64,000 nucleotides of DNA from contig NZ_MKVV01000086.1 of assembly GCF_001899645.1 (NCBI RefSeq), positions 1 to 64,000 of the forward strand, given 5' to 3'. This document shows positions 51,546 through 60,139 of the stretch, piece by piece; positions within the stretch are counted from its first letter, which is position 1; each line of letters opens with the position of its first letter. Origin of the DNA: Pseudonocardia sp. 73-21. GTDB taxonomy: Bacteria; Actinomycetota; Actinomycetes; Mycobacteriales; Pseudonocardiaceae. The notes beneath the pieces were generated by a model. That model was not told where the DNA came from. It did not search any database and saw nothing but the letters and a program-made list of their open reading frames with translations. Made by a program: the position numbers and the translations under genes.

Positions 51546-52297
51546 GAGATCTCCTCCGTGGCGAGCACGCCGTCGGCCATCCGCCAGCGGAGCGCGAGTC
51601 GCCGGGCGACCTGCTCGTCGTGCGTGGTGACGACGAGTGCGGCGTCGAGCTCGTCGGCGGTCTCGAGCAGCACGGTGAGCACCCGTTCGCCGGTGGCGTG
51701 GTCGAGCTGCCCGGTCGGTTCGTCGGCGAGGATCAGCCGGGGCGCCGACGCGAGCACCCGCGCGATCGCCACCCGTTGGGCCTGACCGCCGGAGATCTCC
51801 TCGGGCAGCTTGCGCGCCAGCCCGCCGATGTCCAGCCGGTCCAGGGCCTCGTGCGCCCAGCTGACGGCGTCGACGGCATCGGCCCCGGCGAGCAGCAGCG
51901 GCAGCGTCACGTTCTCGACGACGTCCAGGGCCGGGACGAGACTCGGTCCCTGGAACACCAGCCCGACGACGCCCGGCCGGCCCTGCGGTGGGCCGCCCAG
52001 ACCGGGCCAGGACACCGTTCCCGCCGTCGGGGTCTCCAGTCCGGCCAGCAGGTGCAGCAGGGTGGACTTCCCCGAGCCGGACGGCCCGGTGAGCGCCACC
52101 CGCATCCCGGGGACGACGGTGCAGGACGTCGGCCGGACCGCCGGCACCCGGACGGTGCCACGCAGGAAGGTGCGGCTTGCACCATCGCAGATCACCAGGT
52201 CCAGATCGGCGTCCTGGCCGCGATGCATCGCGTCTCCCGGTGCGTGCGGATCTGCCCGGCGCTGCTGCGTCGATGGTGAGCTCGCAAGCTCGCTCAC
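51542..52297 (-). CDS. ABC transporter ATPase (MacB/LolD-type)
   Basis: The 251-residue ATPase has Walker A GPSGSGKSTLLHLLAG, a Q-loop in GLVFQGPSLVPALD, signature SGGQAQRVAIARVL and Walker B LILADEPTGQLD, with the His switch in VVTTHDEQ. The N-terminal 35 residues are variable. It overlaps the preceding ATPase by GTGA and the permease by GTGA. Its sequence is distinct from its neighbour's, so a heterodimeric ATPase pair is likely. Confidence 0.93.
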   Translation of the reverse strand: MSELASSPSTQQRRADPHAPGDAMHRGQDADLDLVICDGASRTFLRGTVRVPAVRPTSCTVVPGMRVALTGPSGSGKSTLLHLLAGLETPTAGTVSWPGLGGPPQGRPGVVGLVFQGPSLVPALDVVENVTLPLLLAGADAVDAVSWAHEALDRLDIGGLARKLPEEISGGQAQRVAIARVLASAPRLILADEPTGQLDHATGERVLTVLLETADELDAALVVTTHDEQVARRLALRWRMADGVLATEEIS

Positions 52298-52962
52298 GCG
52301 GCCACCCGCCCGTCGTCGAGGCGCATGATCCGGTCCGCGGCTCCGGCGACCGCCGGGCTGTGGCTGGCCACGACCACCGCGACACCTCGCCGCGCGGCCC
52401 CCACCAGCAACGCCAGGACCGACGCCTCGGTGGTGCTGTCGAGCTCACCGGTCGGCTCGTCGGCGAGGACGACCACCGGGCTCCCGGCCAGCGCCACCGC
52501 CAGTCCCGCCCGCGCCGCCTCGCCGCCCGACAGCTCGCCGGGATAGGCATCGGCGCGCCCGGTGAGGCCGACCTGGTCGAGGAGCTCACCGGGCGACGCG
52601 GTCTCGGTGGTGCCCGCCACGGTGTGCACGAACGCGAGGTTGGCCCGGACGGTGAGGTGCTCGAACAGGTTCGCCGACTGCGACATGACGCCGATCCCGC
52701 GGGCCCGCATGCGGGCCCGTTCGGGCTCGGGCCGGTGGCTCATCCGACGGCCGGCCACCAGCACCGTGCCGCCGTCGGGTTCGTCGAGACCGGCCAGGCA
52801 CGCGAGGAGCGTCGACTTGCCCGAGCCCGACGGGCCGACGACCACGACGAGCTCGCCCCCGGACACGGCCAGCGAGACCCCCCGTAGCGCCAGGGTCTCC
52901 TCCTCACCGGCCCGGAAGAACCGGTACAGAGACCTCGCCTCGATCGCGGTGTCGGCGCTCAC
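52294..52962 (-). CDS. ABC transporter ATPase (second, MacB/LolD-type)
   Basis: The 222-residue ATPase has Walker A GPSGSGKSTLLACLAG, a signature degenerate at one position (LSGGEAARAGLAVAL instead of GGQxQR), Walker B VVVLADEPTGELD and His switch VVASHSP. The altered signature suggests one asymmetric or weak catalytic site in the heterodimer. The GTG at 52962 overlaps the lipoprotein stop. It serves the same permease as its downstream partner. Confidence 0.92.
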   Translation of the reverse strand: MSADTAIEARSLYRFFRAGEEETLALRGVSLAVSGGELVVVVGPSGSGKSTLLACLAGLDEPDGGTVLVAGRRMSHRPEPERARMRARGIGVMSQSANLFEHLTVRANLAFVHTVAGTTETASPGELLDQVGLTGRADAYPGELSGGEAARAGLAVALAGSPVVVLADEPTGELDSTTEASVLALLVGAARRGVAVVVASHSPAVAGAADRIMRLDDGRVAA

Positions 52963-53669
52963 GGCTGCCACCGGAACGAGTCCGTGACCGCGCGCCACGG
53001 GTCGACGTTGTCGGAACCCTTCGGCCCCGAGAGCGTCAGGATCGCTTCCTGGCCGCCCCGCCAGAACACGTAGCGCTCCACCGCCTCGGTCACCGATTTC
53101 CCGGTGACCGCATTGGTCGGTGAGGTCGCCGTGTAGGTCATGAGCACCGCTGAGCCGGCCTTGCGGGAGACGGCCTGCACGTCACCCAGGGCGAACCCGG
53201 GCGCCGAGGACTGCAGCGGGGCCACGTCCTGGGCCCGGACGGACGCGACGTCCGGCGCCGCGGTCCGCGGACGTGACTCGAGACGCACGCTGTTGAACTT
53301 GTCGGTGAACACCGTCGCCGTCCCGTCGACGGACTGCGTCCAGCCCTGCGGCACCGCCACCGTGAACCGCGCCCCGGCCGGGGTCACGGGCACGAAGACC
53401 TGGTTGTCCGGGATGTCACCCGCCGCGATGATCTCGGGTGCGTTCGGGTCGGGGGCGTTCGCCGCGGCCGCGGGCGCGCCGGCCGGGCCCGCCGATGCCG
53501 TCGAACCGCTGGGGGGCGCCGTGCCGGCACAGCCGGCGAGGGCCAGTGCCACCCCCAGGCCGGCCACGGCGCCGACGAGCGAGCGGCGAGAGGGCGGGCG
53601 ACGGCGCGTCGTGTCGGCGGAGTGCGACGTGTCGCCGCCCGGCCCGACCGCGGGGTGCGTTCTGGTCAT
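52959..53669 (-). CDS. secreted lipoprotein, operon head
   Basis: The 236-residue protein has an N-terminal Ser/Thr/Arg-rich part, a hydrophobic segment with lipobox VALALAGCAGTAPPSG, an Ala/Pro linker and an ordered domain of about 140 residues (ARFTVAVPQGWTQSVDGTAT, FNSVRLESRPRTAAPDVASV, FWRGGQEAILTLSGPKGSDN). The domain resembles PsbP/LpqN-like lipoproteins of actinobacteria, by eye only. It heads the ABC operon and is probably the extracytoplasmic partner of the permease. The ATG at 53669 has a weak AGGG upstream. Confidence 0.8.
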   Translation of the reverse strand: MTRTHPAVGPGGDTSHSADTTRRRPPSRRSLVGAVAGLGVALALAGCAGTAPPSGSTASAGPAGAPAAAANAPDPNAPEIIAAGDIPDNQVFVPVTPAGARFTVAVPQGWTQSVDGTATVFTDKFNSVRLESRPRTAAPDVASVRAQDVAPLQSSAPGFALGDVQAVSRKAGSAVLMTYTATSPTNAVTGKSVTEAVERYVFWRGGQEAILTLSGPKGSDNVDPWRAVTDSFRWQP

Positions 53670-53751
53670 GGCCAGACCCTGGCGCGGAGGCGATGAGACA
53701 CCGATGAGAACCCGGTGAGCCCGGCGCCGGGACCTCGGCAAGCCGCTCGCC

Positions 53752-55983
53752 TCAGCCACCGCCTTGTCCTCGCGGTCGTCCCCCCGCCGGGCTGGACGTG
53801 CCGTCCGGGTAGTAGTTCATGCCGGAGTTGGGGTCGTAGTACCCGCCGCCGGCTCCTGGCCCGTTCGTGGTGCTCGGCGGTGCCGCCGGCGCCGTTGGTG
53901 CCGCGGTGGGATCGGTGGTCGGTGCCGTGGTGCTCGGCGGGGTGCCGACCGGGACGAACGGGGAGAACTGTTCCACCGGTGTGCCCGCGAGGGCGCCGTT
54001 CATGAAGCCCTGCCAGATGGCTCCGGCGAGGGTACGGCCGTAGGCGGGAGCGCCCGAAGCGGTCCGGACGGGGTCGGAGTTGTCGGTGCCGACCCACACC
54101 GCGGTGGACAGCGACGGTGTGTAGCCGACCGTCCACGTGTCCTTGTTGTCGTTGCTCGATCCGAGCTGGACGGTGCCGGTCTTCGTCGCAACGGGCCGGC
54201 CGCCGTCCAGGGCGATGCGGGAGGTTCGCGCGACGTCGAGCATGGACTCCGTGACGTTGCGCGCAACCGGCTGCGGGACGGCCTGGGTGCCGGCGGGGGA
54301 GCCGGTGCGGTCGACGAGGACACGTCCGTCGGAGGCGACGACCTTCGACACGATGTAGGGGTCGTGGCGGACGCCGTCCGCGGCGAAGGTGCCGTAGGCC
54401 GCGGCCATGTCGACCGGGTGCACCTCCTGGTCGCCGAGGGAGATGCCGCCGTCGGCGACGGGGAGCAGACCGGCCGGTATCCCTGCCTGGTGTGCTGCGG
54501 CCGCGACCCTGTCCACGCCGGTCTGGACCCCGATCCGATAGAAGATCGTGTTGATGGACTCGGTCATGGCGGTCTGGACGCTGCACCGGTCGCAGTTGAC
54601 GCCGTCGGAGTTGCGGACGACCTGCCCGGCGATCGTCTGCGGTGACGAGCCGTCGTAGATCGAGCCGAGGCCCACGCCGCCGCCGGCCTGCAGCGCCGCG
54701 GAGAGCACGAACGGCTTGAACGCCGACCCCGGCTGACGCAGCGACTGCGCGTAGTCGGTGCCGAGCCCCTGCGGGCCGCCGTCGTAGGCGACGATCGCCC
54801 CCGTGCGGGGGTCGACCGACACCAGCGCGGTGCGCAGACCCGCCGACTGGCTACTCATGGTCGCCCTGACGGCGGCCACGGCCCCCCGCTGCATGGCCGG
54901 ATCCACTGTGGTCGTGACGGTGAGTCCACCGGTGTCGATCTGGTCCTGGGAGATGCCGGCCGCCGCCAACTCGGCCTTGGCGGCGGCGTAGATGTGGAAG
55001 CTCTCGTCGTCCGGCACCCCGGCGGCGGAGGGGGGAGCGGGGAGCCAGTCGGTCGGGAACACCTGCCGGGCCCGGTCGGCCGGGGTCAGCCATCCGGCCT
55101 GCGTCATCCCGTCGAGGACGTAGGTCCAGCGGGCCTTGGCCTGCACCAGGTCGTTGGCCGGGTCGCCGCCGCTGGGTGACTGGATGACACCGGCGATCAT
55201 CGCGGCCTGGGAGACCGTGAGCCGGCTGACGTCGGTGTTGAAGTAGGCCCTCGACGCGGCCTGGATGCCGTAGGCGCCACGGCCGAAGTAGATGGTGTTG
55301 AGGTAGTTCTCGAGGATCTGGTCCTTGGTCTCGACCTTGGAGATCTTGATCGCGACGACGGCCTCGCGGAACTTGCGCCAGAGGGTGGCCTGGTCCTGGC
55401 CGGTGACGTTCTTCACGTACTGCTGGGTGATCGTGGACCCCCCGCCGTCGCCTCCTGTGAGCTGGCTGACCACGGCGCGCCCGATGCCCATGATGTCGAA
55501 GCCGGGGTTGGACCGGAACGTGCGGTCCTCGGCGGCCAGCACGGCGTTCTGGACCGTGATCGGCACCTTGTCGAGGGTGACGTCGGTGCGGTTGACGTTG
55601 TCCGGCCGCACAACGGCCAGCGGCGAGCCGTCGGCGTAGGTGAAGGTGGCGGTCTGGGTGAGGGTGGCCGCCGCCGCGGTGGGGACCGGGAACACGATCC
55701 ACCCGATCGCGAAGGCGAGCAGCGGTCCGAAGACGAGCACCGACAGCAGGAGCCACAGCCAGCGCCGCACTCGTTGCCCCGTGGTGCGGGCGCTCCGATT
55801 GGAGCCGGGCTTCCGGCCCGTCCGGGTCCTGCCACCGGCGGCCGGCCGGATGACCGTGGTCACGGGGTCGTGGGTGAGCAGGGGCAGGCCGCGAGCCCGG
55901 TCCGCGCCGGCCGCCGCCCGGGGTCGGCCGACGGCCGGGACCGGAGGTCGCGCCCGCGCCGGATCGTGTCGCGCGCCGGTCAT
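53752..55983 (-). CDS. class A penicillin-binding protein
   Basis: The 743-residue bifunctional enzyme polymerises and cross-links peptidoglycan. After a basic cytoplasmic tail and one helix (WLWLLLSVLVFGPLLAFAIG) comes the GT51 transglycosylase with VLAAEDRTFRSNPGFD and GGGSTITQQYVKN. The transpeptidase motifs are SxxK in PGSAFKPFVLS, SxN in TESINTIFYRIG and KTG in VATKTGTVQLG. A Pro/Thr/Ser-rich tail ends it, as in PonA1-like proteins. The ATG at 55983 is likely. It lies 82 bases upstream of the envelope operon on the same strand and could be cotranscribed. Confidence 0.95.
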   Translation of the reverse strand: MTGARHDPARARPPVPAVGRPRAAAGADRARGLPLLTHDPVTTVIRPAAGGRTRTGRKPGSNRSARTTGQRVRRWLWLLLSVLVFGPLLAFAIGWIVFPVPTAAAATLTQTATFTYADGSPLAVVRPDNVNRTDVTLDKVPITVQNAVLAAEDRTFRSNPGFDIMGIGRAVVSQLTGGDGGGSTITQQYVKNVTGQDQATLWRKFREAVVAIKISKVETKDQILENYLNTIYFGRGAYGIQAASRAYFNTDVSRLTVSQAAMIAGVIQSPSGGDPANDLVQAKARWTYVLDGMTQAGWLTPADRARQVFPTDWLPAPPSAAGVPDDESFHIYAAAKAELAAAGISQDQIDTGGLTVTTTVDPAMQRGAVAAVRATMSSQSAGLRTALVSVDPRTGAIVAYDGGPQGLGTDYAQSLRQPGSAFKPFVLSAALQAGGGVGLGSIYDGSSPQTIAGQVVRNSDGVNCDRCSVQTAMTESINTIFYRIGVQTGVDRVAAAAHQAGIPAGLLPVADGGISLGDQEVHPVDMAAAYGTFAADGVRHDPYIVSKVVASDGRVLVDRTGSPAGTQAVPQPVARNVTESMLDVARTSRIALDGGRPVATKTGTVQLGSSNDNKDTWTVGYTPSLSTAVWVGTDNSDPVRTASGAPAYGRTLAGAIWQGFMNGALAGTPVEQFSPFVPVGTPPSTTAPTTDPTAAPTAPAAPPSTTNGPGAGGGYYDPNSGMNYYPDGTSSPAGGRPRGQGGG

Positions 55984-56201
55984 CGGCGCCGTGCCGCGGA
56001 GTCCTGCATTTGCACCACCTCGTCGTCGAATACGGGTTCCCGCTCGATGGTAACCAGGCGGCACTCCGTTTCGAGCCGGCCGGGAAGGCTCTCTCGAATT
56101 TGCTTTTCGCTAACCTTCTCATGGTCTGGCGGGTACTTTTCGCGAGTATTTTCCTGCGATCGTTCGGTGGCGTTCCGTGGCGATGAGGATAGGATGTCGA
56201 G

Positions 56202-56417
56202 GTGGCATTGACGCAGCACATCTTCTTCACGCGAAACGATTCGCCACGGCGTGCGGCATTTGTCGTACTGGTCCTCGCACTGCCGGTTCTCGTCCTGGGC
56301 CTGGCGTCGATCGGGGGATGGCTCGGGTTGGCCGGTGTGGCCACGGTTCTCGTCACCGGCGTCACGGTGGTGGTGATCATCGACGCCGGGCCGTTCCGCG
56401 TGGCCGATGCCGGGTAG
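56202..56417 (+). CDS. small two-helix membrane protein
   Basis: The 71-residue frame has two hydrophobic helices (AAFVVLVLALPVLVLGLASI and LGLAGVATVLVTGVTVVVII) behind a short basic start. It begins at a GTG and overlaps the SGNH gene by 11 bases. The upstream 215 bases are clearly richer in A/T than the surroundings and probably contain the promoters for this gene and the divergent PBP. I recognise no family. Confidence 0.6.
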   Translation: MALTQHIFFTRNDSPRRAAFVVLVLALPVLVLGLASIGGWLGLAGVATVLVTGVTVVVIIDAGPFRVADAG

Positions 56418-57150
56418 CCGGCGGCCGATCATGAAGAGCGGGACGTGGTCCCGGGTGGCGGGCCGGCTGCCGCCGACCCGCACGGCCCTGCTCGTCGCAC
56501 TGGTCGTGGTGCTGGCGGGCGGAGGGCTGGCGCTCGTGCGTCCCGCGACTGCGGCGGTCGCGGTGCCCGGGCACCCTGTCCCGACGGCTGCCGCGGCCGA
56601 ACCGGTGCTGGCGGTGATCGGAGCCTCCATCGCCGCGGGCGTGGGCGCCGCCGGACCGCACGGCGGGTGGCCCTACCTCCTGGGACGCGCGGAGGGCTGG
56701 CGAGTGGTCGTCGTCGCGGATCCGGGCGCCGGGTTCATCAACCCCGGTGCCCACCACCTGGGACCGTTCTCCCGCCTGCTCGGGCGCCTCGATCTGGCCA
56801 GGCTGGACCCCGCCATGGTGATCGTGCAGGGCGGTTACAACGACGTGGGCCGTCCGCCGGGGGCGGTCGCGTCGCAGGTCGCAGCCCTGTTCGGGGCGAT
56901 CCGTCGCGCGGCGCCGCATGCCCGCCTCGGTCTGGTGTCGGTGTTCAGCACGCGTGCGGGTCCGACGCCGGCGGCGGTCGCGCTGGACCGCACGATCATC
57001 GGCGCAGCGCGTTCGGCCGACGGGGCGGTGGTCGTGTTCGATCCCCTCGGTGAGCGATGGACCTTCCCCCGGATCCGCGACGGCCTGCATCCCACCCCGT
57101 CCGGCCATGCGTGGATCGCCGCCCGCATCGCACAGGACCTGCGCCGCTGA
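56407..57150 (+). CDS. secreted SGNH-type hydrolase
   Basis: The 247-residue protein has a membrane or signal helix (ALLVALVVVLAGGGLALVRP) followed by an SGNH fold. Block I is VIGASIAAGVGA, with GAS in place of GDS, the block III equivalent is QGGYNDVG, and block V is DGLHPTPSGHAWIA with Asp and His. Hydrolysis of an extracellular ester is expected. A perfect 15-bp hairpin includes the last codons and ends the gene. Its start overlaps the small membrane gene, so they form a short operon. Confidence 0.87.
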   Translation: MPGSRRPIMKSGTWSRVAGRLPPTRTALLVALVVVLAGGGLALVRPATAAVAVPGHPVPTAAAAEPVLAVIGASIAAGVGAAGPHGGWPYLLGRAEGWRVVVVADPGAGFINPGAHHLGPFSRLLGRLDLARLDPAMVIVQGGYNDVGRPPGAVASQVAALFGAIRRAAPHARLGLVSVFSTRAGPTPAAVALDRTIIGAARSADGAVVVFDPLGERWTFPRIRDGLHPTPSGHAWIAARIAQDLRR

Positions 57151-57170
57151 CCCGGAGCGGCGCAGGTCCT
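57134..57170. terminator. bidirectional terminator hairpin
   Basis: AGGACCTGCGCCGCT (57134-57148) and AGCGGCGCAGGTCCT (57156-57170) form a perfect 15-pair stem with a seven-base loop. It includes the last codons and stop of the plus-strand SGNH gene and precedes the end of the convergent binding-protein gene (57195). It should terminate both. Confidence 0.75.
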
Positions 57171-57194
57171 TCCCGGCCCGACGGCCGACCGCGA

Positions 57195-58253
57195 TCAGGT
57201 GATGGGCTGCGCCGCCTTCACGAACTCGTCGGTGTAGGTCTTGGTGAGGTCGACCGACTTGCCCTTCACCGTGGCGTTGAAGGCACTGAGCACCGCGAGG
57301 CAGGTGGCGGGCCCGTCGGCCGGCATGACCCCGGTCGGGTTGAAGATCCCCTTCTCGCTGGTGAGAGCGGCGGCGTAGGCGTCCTTGCCGACGCCCTTGT
57401 AGTAGTCCGCGGGCATCTTGTCCGCGATCTCCTGGGCGCTGTGGCCCTGGATCCACTTCAGCGTCGCGACGTAGGCGTTGACGAGCCTCTGCACCGTGTC
57501 CTTGTTGGCGTTGACGTATTCGGTGGTCATGTACAGCGACGTCGCCGGGTAGGTCCCGCCGAGCGCAGCCTTTGATCCCTCCGCCGTGCGCATGTCGAGC
57601 AGGATGAACGCGGTGCCGTCCGACAGCGCCTGGGACACCGTGGGTTCGGTGGTCATGCCGCAGTCGATGGCCTTCTGCTTCATGGCCGCGATGAACGTCT
57701 GACCGGCACCGACCCCGCGCCGCGTGGTCCGCGCCGGATCCACGCCGTTCTTGGTGGTGAGGTACTGGGTGAGGAAGTCGGTCGACGATCCCGTGTCGGT
57801 GATGCCCAGTGACCTGCCCGCGAAGTCGGCGGGGCTCTTCACGACCCCCTTGAGATCGCTGCGGCAGAGTTCGACCTCGCCGGGGATCTGCAGCATGGAG
57901 ACCACGGACTCGGAGAACTTGTTCTGCGCCTGGAGGGCGATGTTGTGGTCGTAGAAGCCGCCGACTCCCTGGACCTGGCCGGCGAGCATGTTCTGGGTGG
58001 CGTCCCCGCCTGCGGGTTCGTCGATGAGGTTGACGTTGACCCCGGCCTTGTCGTAGTAGCCGAGTTGCTTGGCCAGCATGAACGGGAGGTAGATCTGCTT
58101 GCTCAGTCCGCCGACCATGATCGTCAGGGTGGGGGCGTTGGCGACGGTTCCCGCCGACGAGCCCGCAGCGCCGGAGGCGTTGTTCGCGCATCCGGTCACC
58201 GCGGCGGCGGCCAGTACGACGCCGATGGCGGACGCCAGGTACTTGCTCTTCAT
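57195..58253 (-). CDS. NMT1/THI5-like ABC substrate-binding lipoprotein
   Basis: The 352-residue protein has a lipoprotein signal (IGVVLAAAAVTGCANN) and a periplasmic-binding fold of the NitT/TauT class: QIYLPFMLAKQLGYYDKAGV at the start, LAGQVQGVGGFYDHNIALQA, FAGRSLGITDTGSSTDFLTQ and ALGGTYPATSLYMTTEYVNA later. Related proteins bind aliphatic sulfonates, nitrate, thiamine-pyrimidine precursors or aromatic acids. AGGAG seven bases upstream supports the ATG at 58253. Permease and ATPase genes lie upstream in the same operon. Confidence 0.9.
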   Translation of the reverse strand: MKSKYLASAIGVVLAAAAVTGCANNASGAAGSSAGTVANAPTLTIMVGGLSKQIYLPFMLAKQLGYYDKAGVNVNLIDEPAGGDATQNMLAGQVQGVGGFYDHNIALQAQNKFSESVVSMLQIPGEVELCRSDLKGVVKSPADFAGRSLGITDTGSSTDFLTQYLTTKNGVDPARTTRRGVGAGQTFIAAMKQKAIDCGMTTEPTVSQALSDGTAFILLDMRTAEGSKAALGGTYPATSLYMTTEYVNANKDTVQRLVNAYVATLKWIQGHSAQEIADKMPADYYKGVGKDAYAAALTSEKGIFNPTGVMPADGPATCLAVLSAFNATVKGKSVDLTKTYTDEFVKAAQPIT

Positions 58254-58288
58254 CGAGTCTCTCCTCGGTCGAAACGGGTGGAGCGAGG

Positions 58289-59188
58289 TCATTCGACGGC
58301 CGCGCCGCCATGGAACTGAGGCGGTCGCCAGCTCAGCAGCCGGTTCTCCAGGACGGTGATCAGCGCTTCAGCGACGAGCGCGATGATCGCGACCAGGACC
58401 ATCCCGGCGAGTACGCCGTTCATGGAGAAGTTGTTCTGGGAAGACCGGATGAGCAGGCCGAGCCCCTTGTCCGCACCCAGCAGCTCGCCGACGATCGCGC
58501 CGATGAGGGCGAAGCCGAAGCTGATGTGGAGGCTCGCGAGGATCCAGGTGAACGCCGACGGCAGGACCACCTCGCGGGTGACGCGCCACGGCGAGGCGCC
58601 CAGGAGCCGCGCGTTGGCCAGCAGGTTGCGGTCGACCTCGCGGGTGCCCTGGAAGGCGTTGAAGAAGACCCCGAAGAACACCAGCACCACGGCGAGGATC
58701 ACCTTCGACTGGATGCCGAATCCGAAGGCCACCGTGAAGATGGCGCCGAGGATGATGCGGGGGATCGAGTTCGCCACCTTCAGGAACGGCGCGAACAGCT
58801 CCGCGAGCAACTGGACCCGGCCGAGCGCGATCCCGAACACGATGCCGAGGACCACGCCGATGACGAAGCCGAGGACGGCTTCCTCGAGGGTCACGAAGAT
58901 CTGCTCCGCGAGGGAACCCTGTGGGGTCCCCTCGGTGATCCACGTGACCAGCTGGTCCCACACGCCGGTGGGCTCCCCCCAGAAGAACGGGTCCACGACC
59001 TTGGTGGCCACACCGACCTGCCAGGCGGTCAGCAGAGCGACCACGATCGCGGTCCGCGCCGCCGCCAGCGCCAGCCGGCGCCGACCGCCCCGGCGGCGAC
59101 GCGACGGCGACGGGTCGGGCGGAGTGGTGGGGGCGGCCGCGGGAGCCGCCGCTGCGGGCAGGTCGGTTCGCAGCGGGGTCTCGCTCAC
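58289..59188 (-). CDS. NitT/TauT-type ABC transporter permease
   Basis: The 299-residue permease has a proline-rich cytoplasmic start and six helices, with the coupling helix motif DRNLLANARLLGASPWRVTR (EAA loop) followed by VVLPSAFTWILASL. FVIGVVLGIVFGIALGRV and LLGADKGLGLLIRSSQNNF are typical of SsuC/TauC-like permeases. The GTG at 59188 overlaps the ATPase stop. It joins with the ATPase and binding protein to form one importer. The substrate is not evident. Confidence 0.92.
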   Translation of the reverse strand: MSETPLRTDLPAAAAPAAAPTTPPDPSPSRRRRGGRRRLALAAARTAIVVALLTAWQVGVATKVVDPFFWGEPTGVWDQLVTWITEGTPQGSLAEQIFVTLEEAVLGFVIGVVLGIVFGIALGRVQLLAELFAPFLKVANSIPRIILGAIFTVAFGFGIQSKVILAVVLVFFGVFFNAFQGTREVDRNLLANARLLGASPWRVTREVVLPSAFTWILASLHISFGFALIGAIVGELLGADKGLGLLIRSSQNNFSMNGVLAGMVLVAIIALVAEALITVLENRLLSWRPPQFHGGAAVE

Positions 59189-59994
59189 GACGCCACCGTC
59201 GACAGGGTCGTGGTGCGCGCGTACGCCTCGTCGACCTCGTCGCGCAGCGCTTCCCAGATCTGCCCGTAGAGCCGTACGAAGGTGGGGTCGAAGCGGATCT
59301 CCTGGACCACGCGCGGGCGGGGGAGGTCGATGTCGAACTCGGCCTTCACCGTTCCCGGGCCCGCCGTGATCACGACGACCTTGTCGGCGAGGGCGATGGC
59401 CTCCTCGAGGTCGTGGGTGACGAAGATGACCGCCGGTCTGGTCTGGTCCCACAGCTGCAGCAGCTCGGTGGACATGATCGCCCGCGTCTGCACGTCGAGA
59501 GCGCTGAACGGCTCGTCGAGCAACAGGATGCGGGGCTGGTTGATGAGTGTCTGCGCCAGCGCGACGCGCTTGCGCATGCCGCCCGAGAGCTGATGGGGGT
59601 AGCGGTCCTCGAAACCGGCCGGGCCCACGCGGCGCAACCAGTCCCGGGCCAGCCCGTTCGCGGCAGGTCGTGCGGTGCCGCGGAACAGAGGTCCGGCCGC
59701 GACGTTGTCGAGCACCGACTTCCAGGGGAACACGGCGTCCTGCTGGAAGACGAACCCGGTGCTGGTGTCGACGCCCCGGACCGGTTGCCCGTGGACGACC
59801 GCCTGACCCGCCGATGCGAGCTCGAGGCCGGACACGAGCGTGAGCGTCGTCGACTTGCCGCATCCCGTCGGCCCGACGACGGCGCAGAACTGCCCGTCCT
59901 CGACCGTCAGGGACAGATCTTTGAGCGCGGTGTAGGTACCGCCGTCCGCGGTCGCGAACTTCTTGGTGACATTGCGTAGCTCGATGGCCGCCAT
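59185..59994 (-). CDS. NitT/TauT-type ABC transporter ATPase
   Basis: The 269-residue ATPase has Walker A GPTGCGKSTTLTLVSG, a Q-loop in FVFQQDAVFPWKSV, signature LSGGMRKRVALAQTL, Walker B ILLLDEPFSALD and the His switch FVTHDLEEA. It powers the import complex encoded downstream. GGAG lies about ten bases before the ATG at 59994. The gene diverges from the DcuS/CitA-like kinase gene across about 145 bases, which likely hold both promoters and a regulator site. Confidence 0.94.
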   Translation of the reverse strand: MAAIELRNVTKKFATADGGTYTALKDLSLTVEDGQFCAVVGPTGCGKSTTLTLVSGLELASAGQAVVHGQPVRGVDTSTGFVFQQDAVFPWKSVLDNVAAGPLFRGTARPAANGLARDWLRRVGPAGFEDRYPHQLSGGMRKRVALAQTLINQPRILLLDEPFSALDVQTRAIMSTELLQLWDQTRPAVIFVTHDLEEAIALADKVVVITAGPGTVKAEFDIDLPRPRVVQEIRFDPTFVRLYGQIWEALRDEVDEAYARTTTLSTVAS

Positions 59995-60139
59995 AGGGTC
60001 CGAACTCCTCTCCTCGACGGTGAGTCGCCGGTACAGTAGAAACAGATCCCATGGCGGTGGAAGACTTCGGAGCGTTACCTCCGTTCGTCGCATTTCCCAC
60101 GGTTTTGTGCGTTCTGCTCATTCATCGGTCAGGGGTGCC

